NCBI GenBank assembly: GCA_963782445.1
Contig: CAWAJM010000002.1
Span: forward strand, 1-64,000
Origin: ZC4RG20 sp963782445
Lineage (GTDB): Bacteria > Pseudomonadota > Gammaproteobacteria > Steroidobacterales > Rariloculaceae
Direction of reading: 5' to 3'
DNA: 64,000 nt
Within the stretch, counting starts at the first letter, position 1. The number at the start of each line of letters is the position of its first letter. The notes under the pieces are model-generated. The model was not told the DNA's origin. It ran no database searches and saw nothing but the letters and a program-made list of their open reading frames with translations. Below are positions 8,015 through 16,773 of the stretch, in pieces. The position numbers and the translations under genes were made by a program.

Positions 8015-10229
8015 CTACATCACCTTCGTCAGCGTCACGCGCCAGCCTCGGGGCTCGAGCGGATGAATATGCAGGTCGTTGACGCCATCGGTGGGCTCGC
8101 CCGGCAACCGGTCGGTGTACCAGAACGCGGCCGCGTTGGCTTTGACATTGAGAATATTGTCAAGCAACAGGCCGATTTTCCAGCCGGCCCCCAATTCGTA
8201 CGAGACGTCACCATTCAGCTCGTGATAGCCCTTCCCGCGTACGACGTTATCGGACGAAAGCGGGAATTCGCCGAGATACCGCCATTCCACACCGGCGTTC
8301 CACGGGCCCCGATTCGTCATGTAAACGTCGAAGGACCCGGCCGAGAACGGCGCGTTCGGCAGGTAATAGCCCACGTGGCCGGTGCCGTCGTCGTACGGCA
8401 TCGTGTACCGGGAGTGGTTCGCGGAATAACTGGCGTAGAACTCGAGCCATGTGAACGGCTTGTACGTGAGGTTGATTTCGGCGCCGCGGCGCTTGCTGCC
8501 CGGGCCCGCGCTGTCCATGCCGGCGTCCGGATCGTAGGTCGTTTCGGATTGGGCCACGAGATTGTAGAGGGCCAGCGTGCCCGTCAGATTGGGCGCGATC
8601 TGTTCGCGCACGCCGATCTCTTCGCCGGTCTGCCGCGCGATCAACGGTGCCCCGCCCGTCCCGAGCCGTTGAGCCTGCGTCACGCCGCGCAGGTCGTCGC
8701 TGTGGAAGCCGCGCCCCCAGCTCAGGTACAGCTCAGTGGAATCGGACGGCCTGAAGACCAGGTTGACCTTCGGCTCGGCCAGGCTTGCGCTCGCGGTGCC
8801 GGCATTCGTGCCCGTGTCGCTGCCGGACATGTAGTCCTCCCGCAGGCCGAGCACGGTCCGGAACCAGTTGTTCCAGTGGGTCGTGGCCTCGAAGTAGGCC
8901 GCGTAGCTCTTGAGGTGGACACGGTCGGCTTCGATCTGGCTCGCGGGATAGTTCACGGCCGCGAGCTGCGCCGCGCTCAGCAGCTCGCGATTCTGCGTCG
9001 GCAGCCGCGAGAACGTCGTTCGCGTCCATGCGCACGTGGAGCCCGCTCGAAAGGTCCGTCTTCTGCCCCGGCGACCACGAGTAGCTCAGGTCTCCGCCCA
9101 CGGTCACGCGGTTTTCGTGCTGCGCTTCCTGATCGCCATGCACGGGGTCCACGAGAAAGTGCGTGAAGTTGTTCCACAAGGTCAGGCGGTTGTTGATGAC
9201 GTAGGCGTTGGCCTGCAATTCGCCGCCCATACCGATCATGGCGTGATATTGGCCGGAGACGCTGCTGCGCTGCGCGTAGCCGCCGTCCGAGGGGTCCAGC
9301 GTGCCGAAGCGGTCGATGAGCCCTTGCGAGATCGCGCGCTCCGGCTGATCCGTCGTGGCATTCCAGGTGTCATGGTAGAACATGCCCGTGATCGAGTAGC
9401 CGTTGCCGCTGTTCGGGTCGGACTTGCTGTAGCGCAGCAGCGAGCTCAGCTTGCGTTGATCGTCGGGGCTTACCCAGGGCCCGTCGTAATGCTGGAGGTC
9501 GAGAGCGCCCATGAGGCTGCCTTTGCCGAGCGCGTCGGAGCCCGCGGTCAATACGCGGTCGTACCCTTTGGAGCCCGCGCCGCCCCTGCTCATGAGAACT
9601 TCGTTCGGAATCGTATGCGCGAGCTTGATGTGGGCCGAGCCGACCGAGGCAAAATCCCCTTCGGCCGCGTAGTACGTGCCCTTCGTATAGTTGATACCGC
9701 CCACGGTCTCGGGGATCAGGAAGTTCAGGTCCGAGTAGCCTTGACCGTGCGCGTGCGTGGGCTCGTTAACGGGCATGTCGGCGACGTAGAACGCGAAATC
9801 GTCGCCGTGGTCGAGGTTGTAGCCGCGCATCATGTACTGCGAGGCCTTGCCTTCGCCGCTGTGGACGGTCGCCACCATGCCGGGGACCGTCTCGACGAGC
9901 TGTGCGGGGCGATAGGCCGGCAACAGGTTCACTTCGGTCTTGGAGACGACGCCCTGGCTGGCCGTGGTCGCCGTGCCCATGAGCCTCAGACGCTCGCCGA
10001 CGACCGTGATTTCTTCGAGCGTCTCGCCGCCGGAGGTGTTGTTCGCGGCGGTCTTCGACTGATCGGAAGCGGTGGGTTGATTGGGCTTGTCAACCGAGTG
10101 CTCCTGCGCGAGCGTAGGCCCAGCCAGGATAGCGAGCACGGCAGCCGTGATCGGTACGACTGCTGGACCGCTTCGAACTGAGGGCGTGGACGCCAAAGAC
10201 GCGGCCCGCCCGATTTGTCGTTTCTGCAT
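8015..10229 (-). CDS. TonB-dependent outer-membrane receptor, with frameshift
   Basis: The start is the ATG at 10229-10227; a longer frame reaches 10301. The corrected protein has about 737 residues: signal peptide (about residues 25-41, PTLAQ), TonB-box-like EEITVVGERLR, a plug domain with YMMRGYNLDHGDDFAFY and THAHGQGYSDLNFLIPE, then a beta-barrel ending PRGWRVTLTKVM. The frame breaks at 9011-9017, where GAACGTC (+ strand) stands where GACGTC would keep the frame (D-V-S-R-L-P-T-Q-N). Read literally, the barrel is truncated after about 406 residues. Orientation fits co-expression with the minus-strand secreted genes. The substrate is unknown. Confidence 0.8.
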
Positions 10230-10604
10230 CGTGTCACGCTCGAACAATAGACAATGAAAGAGACAATCGCCGCCGGCGAGAGCCTGTGCCGAGTATGACA
10301 AGTCGAGTTCGTAATTCTCTCCAATATGCGAGGCGTAACGGTTTCGTTAACGCTGTCCTTTACCGTTGTCGTCCTGCTGTCAATCTATTGAATACGCAGA
10401 TATTTTAGGCCGAGTCTCTCCGCCGCACTCTTGAGGAATCATTAGAAAGCGGACGCTGCTTGGTACGTCGCATTCGCCGAGTGGACCTGCCGATTTCGAG
10501 AACTAAGCGGCGGGTTCTGCCCTAGCCATGCGGCAACGCGGCTGCTATAAACGTGTTTGGCCGACTCGTGATCGAGATTAACGACACCAGTGACGGTTCT
10601 GCGC
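10230..10604. other. Divergent intergenic region
   Basis: About 375 bp separate the divergent TonB receptor and the small DUF2946-like gene. Base composition is lower in GC than the surroundings (10300-10440 is AT-richer), as expected for a promoter region. A TATAAA at about 10546 could be a -10 element for the plus strand, but no convincing -35 accompanies it. I see no clear operator or Fur-box-like palindrome. Confidence 0.3.
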
Positions 10605-10907
10605 CGCATGACCCGGTTTTCGCGATCGCCTACAGCAAGGCTAGGAGCCCTTGCGGCCCTGCTGTTCTTCTTCGTGACGGCGGAAGTCTTCGACGTCGTC
10701 CACACGCTCGACTTCAAAGCCCACCAAAACGGCCAGCCCTGCAAGGTCTGCCTGAGCATGACCAGCCTCGGCAGCGCCTCCGTCGGTCAGACGCAGGTGT
10801 TCGCGGCCGAGCACACGGTTGCGCCACTCATCGTCATGCGGCCGAAGATTCTGCTTTCGGCCGAGCTGCCGCGACAGTCCGCGAGAGGGCCGCCGATCGC
10901 TTCCTGA
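10605..10907 (+). CDS. Small DUF2946-like Cys/His protein
   Basis: The protein has about 100 residues; starts at 10590 and 10605 are both possible and 10605 (MTRFSRSPTARLG) fits the membrane segment better. One hydrophobic segment (LGALAALLFFFVTAEVFDVV) is followed by HTLDFKAHQNGQPCKVC, a His/Cys cluster with C-x-x-C. This layout resembles the DUF2946 family, small proteins often found beside TonB receptors for copper or other metals. Here it precedes a TonB receptor by 80 bp on the same strand, and the two probably form an operon. Metal handling is inference. Confidence 0.6.
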   Translation, partial: RMTRFSRSPTARLGALAALLFFFVTAEVFDVVHTLDFKAHQNGQPCKVCLSMTSLGSASVGQTQVFAAEHTVAPLIVMRPKILLSAELPRQSARGPPIAS

Positions 10908-10987
10908 CGTTCTGTTCGAAGCGCACGCCTCGAGCGTAAGGCTCGAGCGTTGTGACGTATTCAGAGTGCGGAATGAAAGGAAGCACA

Positions 10988-13189
10988 ATGGCCATCACCA
11001 TTCGTGCGCGACGCGCGGCGTCGTGCGTTTTATTGCATGCGCCGGTCCTCCTGATGGGTACCGCGTCGGTTGCGGCGCAGGCGCAGGCGCAGGCGCAGAC
11101 ACAGGCGCAAGAGTCGCAATCGGGACCACAGACCGGGGCCGACGCAAGCGGGCCGATCGAGACGGTCAAGGTCGTGGGGAAGCTCGACCAGGCGAGAAGC
11201 GGCATCGAGACTCAGCTCGGCGCCTCGACTTACGACATTACCTCCGGCGATATCGACAAGCAGCCCGGCGGCGCGAACGTGCTCATGAACCAGGTGATCC
11301 TGCAGGCACCGAGCGTCGCGCAGGATTCGTTCGGGCAGATGCACGTGCGTGGCGACCACAACGGCCTTCAGTACCGGCTGAACGGCGTCATCCTGCCCGA
11401 AGGGCTCTCGTCCTTCGGGCAGACGCTGGACCCGCGCCTGATCTCCTCGGTCAAGCTCATCACGGGTGCACTGCCGGCGGAATACGGGCTGCGAACCGCG
11501 GGCATCATCGACATTTCGACGCGGAGCGGGGCGCTCGAGCCGGGCGGGGTAGTCTCGATCTACGGCGGCAGTCACGGCCGCGTCGAGCCGAGCATTTCCT
11601 ACGGCGGCTCGTCCGGCGACAACAACTACTTCGTCTCGGCCGACTATCTGCACGACGGTCTCGGGATCGAATCGCCGGACGGCAGTGCGACGCCGCATCA
11701 CGACACGACGACACAGTTTCACGGCTTCGCCTATATGGAGCACGTGCTGAGCCCGAAGAGCCGGCTCACGTTCGTCGGCGGAACCTCGAACGATTACTTC
11801 GAGATCCCGAACGCGGCCGGAAAGGTCCCCGATCTCGGCCTCACCGTCGAGGGCCGGACGCGCTATGCGAGCAGCGGGCTCGACGAGAGGCAGCGCGAAG
11901 TGACCCGCTTCGGGACCGTGACGTATCAGCGCAGCGAAAGTTCGTTCGACTTCGAACTCTCGGGCCTCGTGCGCGACTCGCTGCTCGATTTCTCGCCCGA
12001 CCCCGTGGGCGATCTGCTCTTCGACGGCATCGCGCAGAAGGCCTTGAAGCGTGACAGGGCTTACGGGCTGCAGGCCGAGGGCGCGTATTACCTCGGCAAC
12101 CGGCACACGCTGCGGGCCGGCGTGTTTGTGCAGCGGGACGAGGCGACGAGCGACACGAACTCCCTCGTCCTGCCCGTCGACGCGGCCGGGCGCCCGACGA
12201 GCGACGTCCCGATCTCGATCGTCGACAACGGGGCCAAGAAGGGGAACGTCTACTCCGTCTACCTGCAGGACGCCTGGGCGCCCGTCGCATCGCTGACCGT
12301 CAATTACGGTCTGCGCTTCGATCGTTACAGCGCCTACAGCAGCGGCAGCCAGCTGAGCCCGCGGCTCAATCTCGTCTGGAGCCCGAAAAACGGCGCGACG
12401 GTCGTGCACATCGGCGCGGCGCGATACTTCTCGCCGCCTCCGTTCGAGCTCGTCGGCAACGAGACGGTCGCCAAGTTCGTGAATACGACGGCCGCTGCCC
12501 AGCTGAGCCTCAACGATACGCCCGTCGCCGAGAGCGCCGATTACTACGACGTGGGTGCCTCCCGCCGCTTCGGCGGCGCCGTGACCTTCGGCGTCGATAC
12601 GTACTACAAGATCTCGCGCAATCTCATCGACGAGGGCCAGTTCGGCGCGCCCATCATCCTGACGCCGTTCAACTACGCGAAGGGCAAGCAGTACGGTATC
12701 GAGTTCACGAGCAACTACCAGAACGGGGGATTTTCCGCCTATTGTAACCTTGCCCTCGCGCGCGCTTTGGGCAAGGACATCGTCTCGAGTCAGTTCCAGT
12801 TCGACCCGGCCGACCTCGCCTATATCGCCGACCACTACATCCATCTCGATCACGACCAGGCCGTGACCGCCTCCGGCGGCGTCTCCTACGCCTGGTCGGG
12901 CAGCGTCGTCAGTATGGATCTCGTCTACGGCAGCGGCCTTAGAGCCGACGGCGACGTGCCTAACGGCGCCCACGTGCCGGCCTATACGCAGGTCAATCTC
13001 GGGGCGAGCCACAGCTTCGTCGGCGACGGCCCGTTCGCCGGCGTCTCCGTGCGTACCAGCATCGTCAATCTCTTCGACGAGAAGTACGAAATCCGGACCG
13101 GCACGGGCGTCGGCGTCGGGGCACCACAGTGGGGTCCATCGCGCGGCGTGTACGTCGGTCTATCGAAAGGCTTTAGTGCAGGCGGATGA
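10988..13189 (+). CDS. TonB-dependent outer-membrane receptor
   Basis: This intact protein has about 733 residues. The start is the ATG at 10988 with AAAGGA 8 bases upstream; an in-frame ATG at 10973 is possible. The signal peptide is followed by a low-complexity (QA)n stretch encoded by a GCGCAG repeat, a TonB-box-like ETVKVVGKL, a plug (FGQMHVRGDHNGLQYRLNG; SVKLITGALPAEYGLRTAG) and a beta-barrel ending near FDEKYEIRTGTGVGVGAPQ. The last residues (GLSKGFSAGG) lack the usual terminal aromatic. The plug lacks the THAHGQGYSD motif of the receptor at 8015, so the ligands may differ. An integrase remnant and IS66 begin right after the stop. Confidence 0.85.
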   Translation: MAITIRARRAASCVLLHAPVLLMGTASVAAQAQAQAQTQAQESQSGPQTGADASGPIETVKVVGKLDQARSGIETQLGASTYDITSGDIDKQPGGANVLMNQVILQAPSVAQDSFGQMHVRGDHNGLQYRLNGVILPEGLSSFGQTLDPRLISSVKLITGALPAEYGLRTAGIIDISTRSGALEPGGVVSIYGGSHGRVEPSISYGGSSGDNNYFVSADYLHDGLGIESPDGSATPHHDTTTQFHGFAYMEHVLSPKSRLTFVGGTSNDYFEIPNAAGKVPDLGLTVEGRTRYASSGLDERQREVTRFGTVTYQRSESSFDFELSGLVRDSLLDFSPDPVGDLLFDGIAQKALKRDRAYGLQAEGAYYLGNRHTLRAGVFVQRDEATSDTNSLVLPVDAAGRPTSDVPISIVDNGAKKGNVYSVYLQDAWAPVASLTVNYGLRFDRYSAYSSGSQLSPRLNLVWSPKNGATVVHIGAARYFSPPPFELVGNETVAKFVNTTAAAQLSLNDTPVAESADYYDVGASRRFGGAVTFGVDTYYKISRNLIDEGQFGAPIILTPFNYAKGKQYGIEFTSNYQNGGFSAYCNLALARALGKDIVSSQFQFDPADLAYIADHYIHLDHDQAVTASGGVSYAWSGSVVSMDLVYGSGLRADGDVPNGAHVPAYTQVNLGASHSFVGDGPFAGVSVRTSIVNLFDEKYEIRTGTGVGVGAPQWGPSRGVYVGLSKGFSAGG

Positions 13190-13200
13190 AATGCCCGAGT

Positions 13201-13208
13201 TTCGTATC
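13201..13208. repeat. IS66 target-site duplication, left copy (TTCGTATC)
   Basis: The 8 bases TTCGTATC directly precede the left inverted repeat and are repeated exactly at 15634-15641, directly after the right one. Eight bases is the usual duplication length for IS66-family elements. Confidence 0.95.
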
Positions 13209-13271
13209 GTAAGCGCTCGACGAACCACATTCTTCCCTGTTGCCCCGCCGTGAGACAAGCTCTGCGCCGTC

Positions 13272-13637
13272 TTGGGTGCGGAGCAAACGATGACGGAAGG
13301 ATTGACGGGGCGGCAGCGATACTGGCTGAAGCACATCCAGCGTGCCGAAGAGCGGGGCGAGACGTTGAAGGCGTATGCCAAACGGCGTCGGCTGTCTATC
13401 GGCGCGCTATACCACGCGAAGTCGCAGCTGATGAAGCTCGGTGCGGTGCCGCGTCGCAATGAAGTGACGGTGGCCGCGGCCGAGTTCGTCCCGGTACGGT
13501 TCGAGGCGCTTCCAAGGGTTGGAGCGGTGTGCCGGGTTCGCTACGCGGGCTTGTGGGAAGTCGAGTGCGAGGAATGGCCCGACCCACGGTGGCTGGCGGC
13601 GCTCATGAAGGGAGCGCAAGGCGATGCTTCGGCCTGA
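13272..13637 (+). CDS. tnpA: IS66 accessory protein TnpA
   Basis: This 121-residue IS66 OrfA has an N-terminal helix-turn-helix-like segment (RQRYWLKHIQRAEERGETLKAYAKRRRLSI) and a basic middle. ATG codons at 13272 or 13290 could be the start. It is the first gene of the element and overlaps tnpB by 14 bp, typical of coupled IS66 genes. It is needed with TnpB for transposition in known IS66 elements and is not a catalytic transposase. Confidence 0.9.
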   Translation: MGAEQTMTEGLTGRQRYWLKHIQRAEERGETLKAYAKRRRLSIGALYHAKSQLMKLGAVPRRNEVTVAAAEFVPVRFEALPRVGAVCRVRYAGLWEVECEEWPDPRWLAALMKGAQGDASA

Positions 13638-13983
13638 TCGGAGCATCGAGCGGGTGTATCTACACCGGTCGCCTGTCGATATGCGTAAGCAAATGGACGG
13701 CCTGGCCGCGTTGGTCGAGGGCGTGCTGAAGAGGGACCCGTTCTCGGGCGCGCTCTTCATCTTCATCAACAAGCGCCGCGACAAGCTGAAGATGCTGGTG
13801 TGGGATCGGACGGGATTCATCGTCTGGTACAAGCGGCTCGAGCAGGAGAAGTTTCCGTGGCCGGTGCGCTCGACCGAGACGGTGGTGACGCTGACCGGTG
13901 AGCAGTTGCGCTGGCTGCTCGACGGTTATGACGTGTGGCGGATGAAGCCGCACAAGACGCTGAATTTTGCGCGCGCAAGTTGA
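13624..13983 (+). CDS. tnpB: IS66 accessory protein TnpB
   Basis: This 119-residue protein of the IS66 Orf2/TnpB family carries the conserved VYLHRSPVDMRKQMDGLAALV, LFIFINKRRDKLKMLVWDR and GFIVWYKRLEQ blocks. Length and sequence are complete for the family. It overlaps the end of tnpA and precedes tnpC by 34 bp. Its molecular role in transposition is not well defined. Confidence 0.95.
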   Translation: MLRPDRSIERVYLHRSPVDMRKQMDGLAALVEGVLKRDPFSGALFIFINKRRDKLKMLVWDRTGFIVWYKRLEQEKFPWPVRSTETVVTLTGEQLRWLLDGYDVWRMKPHKTLNFARAS

Positions 13984-14017
13984 ACAGCGAAGCATCGGTA
14001 TCGAGTAAAATGCGCGC

Positions 14018-15568
14018 GTGTCGTCGCTCGCCGAACAACTCGAACACTCTCGCCGTGAGCTCGAGGCACTCAACGGTCGCCTGGAACAGATCGAGCGGGC
14101 GCGCAACGAGCGGATCGCGCTGCTCGAGGAAGAGAACCGCTGGCTGAAGCAGCAGCTGTTCGGTCGCTCCTCAGAGAAGCGCCCGGCCGAGGACATCTCG
14201 CCCGACCAAGCGAAGTTGCTGTTCAACGAGGCTGAGGCGCTTGCGCCGCTCGCCGAGACGGCCCCGGAGACGGTCCAGATCCCCGAGCACGCGCGCAAAA
14301 GACGCGGCCGCAAGGCGATCCCCGCCGAGCTTCCGCGCATCGAGGTCGTGCACGATCTGCCGGAGGCGGAGAAGGTGTGCCCGCACGATGGCACAACGCT
14401 CGAACGTATCGGCGAGGAGACGGCCGAGCAGCTCGACTACGTGCCGGCGCAGCTGCGCGTGATCCGCCACGTACGCCCGAAGTACGCCTGTCCCTGCTGC
14501 AGGGAAGGCGTGAAGATCGCGCCTGCTCCGGCGCAGCTGCTGCCGAAGAGCAAGGCGAGCCCGGAGCTGCTGGCCCATATCACCACTGCGAAGTACGTGG
14601 ATGGCTTGCCCCTGCACCGGCAGGAGCGCCAGTTCGGCCGACTCGGCATCGAGCTTGCGCGGGCGACCATGGCGAGCTGGATGATCAAGCTCGGCGGCAC
14701 CTATGTGTTGCCGATCGTGAACCTGCTGGGCGATCTGCTGCTTGAGGCGCCGCTGATCCATATGGATGAGACCCGCGTCCAAGTACTGAGAAGCGCCAAG
14801 GCGCCGACCGCCGATCACTGGATGTGGGTGCGATGCGCAGGCCCGCCCGGCCGCCGGATCGTGCTCTTCGACTACGATCCCTCCCGTGGAGGGCAAGTGC
14901 CGAAGCGGCTGTTGGCCGGGTACGAGGGTATCCTGCTGACCGACGGCTATGAAGCCTATGCTGCGACGGCCAGCGCCAGCGGCATGCTCCACGCTGGATG
15001 CTTCGCCCATCTACGGAGAAAGCTCGAAGACGCGCGCAAAGCGGCGAACGGGGAGAGCTCCGCTCGCACGGCGCTCGATTACATCGGCCGACTGTATCGA
15101 ATCGAACGGCCGCTGCGTGATCGCAGCGCCGACGCTGTAGCGATCCTCGATACCCGGCGCCGAGAGAGCACGCCGATCGTCGAGCAGCTCTACGGCTGGC
15201 TGAACGAGATGGCTGGCCAGGTGCTGCCGCAGAGCGCGCTCGGCAAGGCCATCCACTACGGGCTCGGTCAGTGGCCGAAGCTTACGGTGTTCCTCGATCA
15301 CCCCGAGGTGCCGCTGGACAACAATCGCTGTGAAAATGCGATTCGCCCGTTCGTGGTCGGACGCAAGGCATGGATGTTCAGCGACACGCCGAGCGGCGCG
15401 GCGGCGAGCGCGAACCTCTACTCGTTGGTCGAGACCGCCAAGGCGAACGGGATCGAACCGCACGCCTATCTGACTCATGTCTACACGAAGCTGCCGACGG
15501 CCCACGCCCTCGAAGACTTCGAGGCGCTGCTGCCGTGGAACGTCAAGGCTGGCCTGATTGCTCGCTGA
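14018..15568 (+). CDS. tnpC: IS66 transposase TnpC (DDE)
   Basis: The GTG start gives 516 residues. An N-terminal coiled-coil/leucine-rich segment (SLAEQLEHSRRELEAL) and WLKQQLFGRSSEKR are followed by a Cys-rich zinc-finger-like region (CPHDGT...CPCC) and the DDE catalytic domain. Visible acidic residues are D in LIHMDETRVQVL, D in LLTDGYEAYA and E in DNNRCENAIRPFV. The domain ends with the short IS66 C-terminal region (EALLPWNV). The gene is complete and apparently functional. Confidence 0.95.
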   Translation: MSSLAEQLEHSRRELEALNGRLEQIERARNERIALLEEENRWLKQQLFGRSSEKRPAEDISPDQAKLLFNEAEALAPLAETAPETVQIPEHARKRRGRKAIPAELPRIEVVHDLPEAEKVCPHDGTTLERIGEETAEQLDYVPAQLRVIRHVRPKYACPCCREGVKIAPAPAQLLPKSKASPELLAHITTAKYVDGLPLHRQERQFGRLGIELARATMASWMIKLGGTYVLPIVNLLGDLLLEAPLIHMDETRVQVLRSAKAPTADHWMWVRCAGPPGRRIVLFDYDPSRGGQVPKRLLAGYEGILLTDGYEAYAATASASGMLHAGCFAHLRRKLEDARKAANGESSARTALDYIGRLYRIERPLRDRSADAVAILDTRRRESTPIVEQLYGWLNEMAGQVLPQSALGKAIHYGLGQWPKLTVFLDHPEVPLDNNRCENAIRPFVVGRKAWMFSDTPSGAAASANLYSLVETAKANGIEPHAYLTHVYTKLPTAHALEDFEALLPWNVKAGLIAR

Positions 15569-15617
15569 ACGCATCCGCGCAGGCTGCCATGATCATGGCG
15601 CCGGCGAAAGGACGCGG

Positions 15618-16031
15618 ATGAACGAGCGCTTACTTCGTATCTATGGGGCCGGGCTCGGGAGAACGTTCGAGCAGGCGGCCGCGAAGTTCATGCTGGAGAA
15701 TCAGCACAAGCGCTCGATTTGCGACGATGCCAGCCGGCTGTCGAAGCTCATGCCGTTCATCGGGCAAGTTCGGCTGAACCGCCTTCATCGCGGCACGCTC
15801 GAGCCTTGGGTCGGGCGGCGGCGCAAGGACAACGCCGCAGCCGGCACGATCAACCGTGGCCTCAAGGTGCGGCGAATCTTGAACCTCGCGGCAACAGAGT
15901 GGATCGACGAGCACGGCCTGACTTGGCTTCAGACTGCGCCGAAGATCCGGCTACTGCCGGACCGGGCCGTTGATGGGCCGCTCGCCAGACGTTACGTAAG
16001 CCCTACGTTACGCCGAACGCAGGAGTCGTGA
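15618..16031 (+). pseudogene. Tyrosine recombinase (integrase) N-terminal fragment
   Basis: The frame resembles the SAM-like/core-binding N-terminal domain of phage-type integrases: FEQAAAKFMLENQHKRSICDDASRLSKLMPFIG, then a helix-rich region to NLAATEWIDE and PKIRLLP. Homology stops near 15960, so the catalytic domain is missing and the remaining codons to 16031 run antisense to an RHS fragment. The ATG at 15618 and its AAAGGA ribosome-binding site lie inside the IS66 right end, so the present start was supplied by the insertion. Without the IS the frame would connect upstream to the TonB receptor stop, so the fragment had already lost its own 5' end. No integrase activity is expected. Confidence 0.75.
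15634..15641. repeat. IS66 target-site duplication, right copy (TTCGTATC)
   Basis: This is an exact copy of 13201-13208 abutting the right inverted repeat. It lies inside the reading frame of the integrase fragment. Confidence 0.95.
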
Positions 16032-16546
16032 GGAGAGCCGCAACGTGGGGATGTCTCCAAATTGCGCGTTTCGTCAAACGTGTAGACCGTTTCGTCCCCA
16101 TCGAAGTTGGTACGTGCCGCGGGATTACCGTTATCGTCGTAAGTCGTGCTTGCCGCGATTCCGCAATCCATGCAGGCCTGAGAGTACGACGCATGCCTAT
16201 ACATTCCGCCGGCCGCAACAAGGCCGTAATCGGTGCTCGTTCCAATGGGATCAGTGACGGTGGTCGGTTCGCCGAGTGCACCGTAAGCGAACGAGTATGT
16301 TTCAACGTTACCCACATGAGACTCGCTGGTCACACGACCGTTATCATCGTATGAGTAGGTCGCAAACGTCTGGCCGTTTTCGTCACCGATACCCGTCAGG
16401 AGCCAATGGTTGCGCGCATCCGTGTAGTAATAGTTCCTTGTCGTACCGTCCGCGTATGTGACGGACGAAAGGCGCTTTTCGTCATCGTATCCGTATTGAA
16501 TGACGCCGCCATCCGGGAGCGTCAGTGAGACGAAGATCGTGAGCAC
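15992..16546 (-). pseudogene. RHS/YD-repeat protein fragment
   Basis: The 184-codon frame contains RHS-type YD repeats: LPDGGVIQYGYDDEKRLSSV, YADGTTRNYYY, TYSYDDNGRVTSE, TTYDDNGNPAARTNFDGDE and FDETRNLE. The motif similarity begins abruptly after MLTIFVS and ends after NLETSPR, so both the N-terminal bulk and the C-terminal core/toxin part of the parent protein are absent. Sequence around it is not RHS-like. Full RHS proteins are large secreted or surface toxin carriers; this piece is only a relic. Its 3' end overlaps the integrase fragment on the other strand. Confidence 0.8.
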
Positions 16547-16773
16547 GTATATCGGCGACGCGAAGCCGCTCGTTCGGGAAGACGGCGATAGCCTTGCCGA
16601 CGACCAACGTTCTGCGCGACATTCTCCGGCCGACCGAAGATGACGACCCGAACGCGCCGAACTATACGCCCGTGACGGGCACTATGAACGAAGCGCTGAG
16701 GCTCGGCCGCGCAAGACGCGATCCCGCGCTTGCGCCGGTTCGGTCGGTAAATATACGCAGCGTGTCGCTATGG
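16547..16773. other. Intergenic segment, nothing recognised
   Basis: This is junction DNA between the RHS fragment and the orphan gene. A plus-strand frame (16594-16818) contains DDDPNAPNYTPVTGTMNEAL, but I recognise no family and it runs into the neighbouring gene. Confidence 0.3.

Larger units (their letters stand above)
13209..15633 (+). mobile_element. Complete IS66-family insertion sequence (2425 bp)
   Basis: The element is bounded by 11-bp perfect terminal inverted repeats, GTAAGCGCTCG at 13209-13219 and its reverse complement at 15623-15633, flanked by the 8-bp direct repeat TTCGTATC. Inside are three co-oriented genes in the standard IS66 order tnpA, tnpB, tnpC, all with intact frames. 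The flanks joined without the element read TonB-receptor stop, a few codons, then the integrase fragment. The insertion therefore went into, or at the edge of, an integrase remnant that was already broken. Intact genes and perfect duplication suggest a recent insertion. Confidence 0.95.

Noticed and set aside
10952..10987. Longer N-terminus for the second TonB receptor
   Set aside because: AAAGGA is correctly spaced for the ATG at 10988, and the signal peptide begins there.
11082..11112. Short GCGCAG tandem repeat as a CRISPR or regulatory repeat
   Set aside because: It lies in frame inside the TonB receptor and encodes a (Gln-Ala)n low-complexity stretch. No spaced repeats of CRISPR type were seen anywhere.
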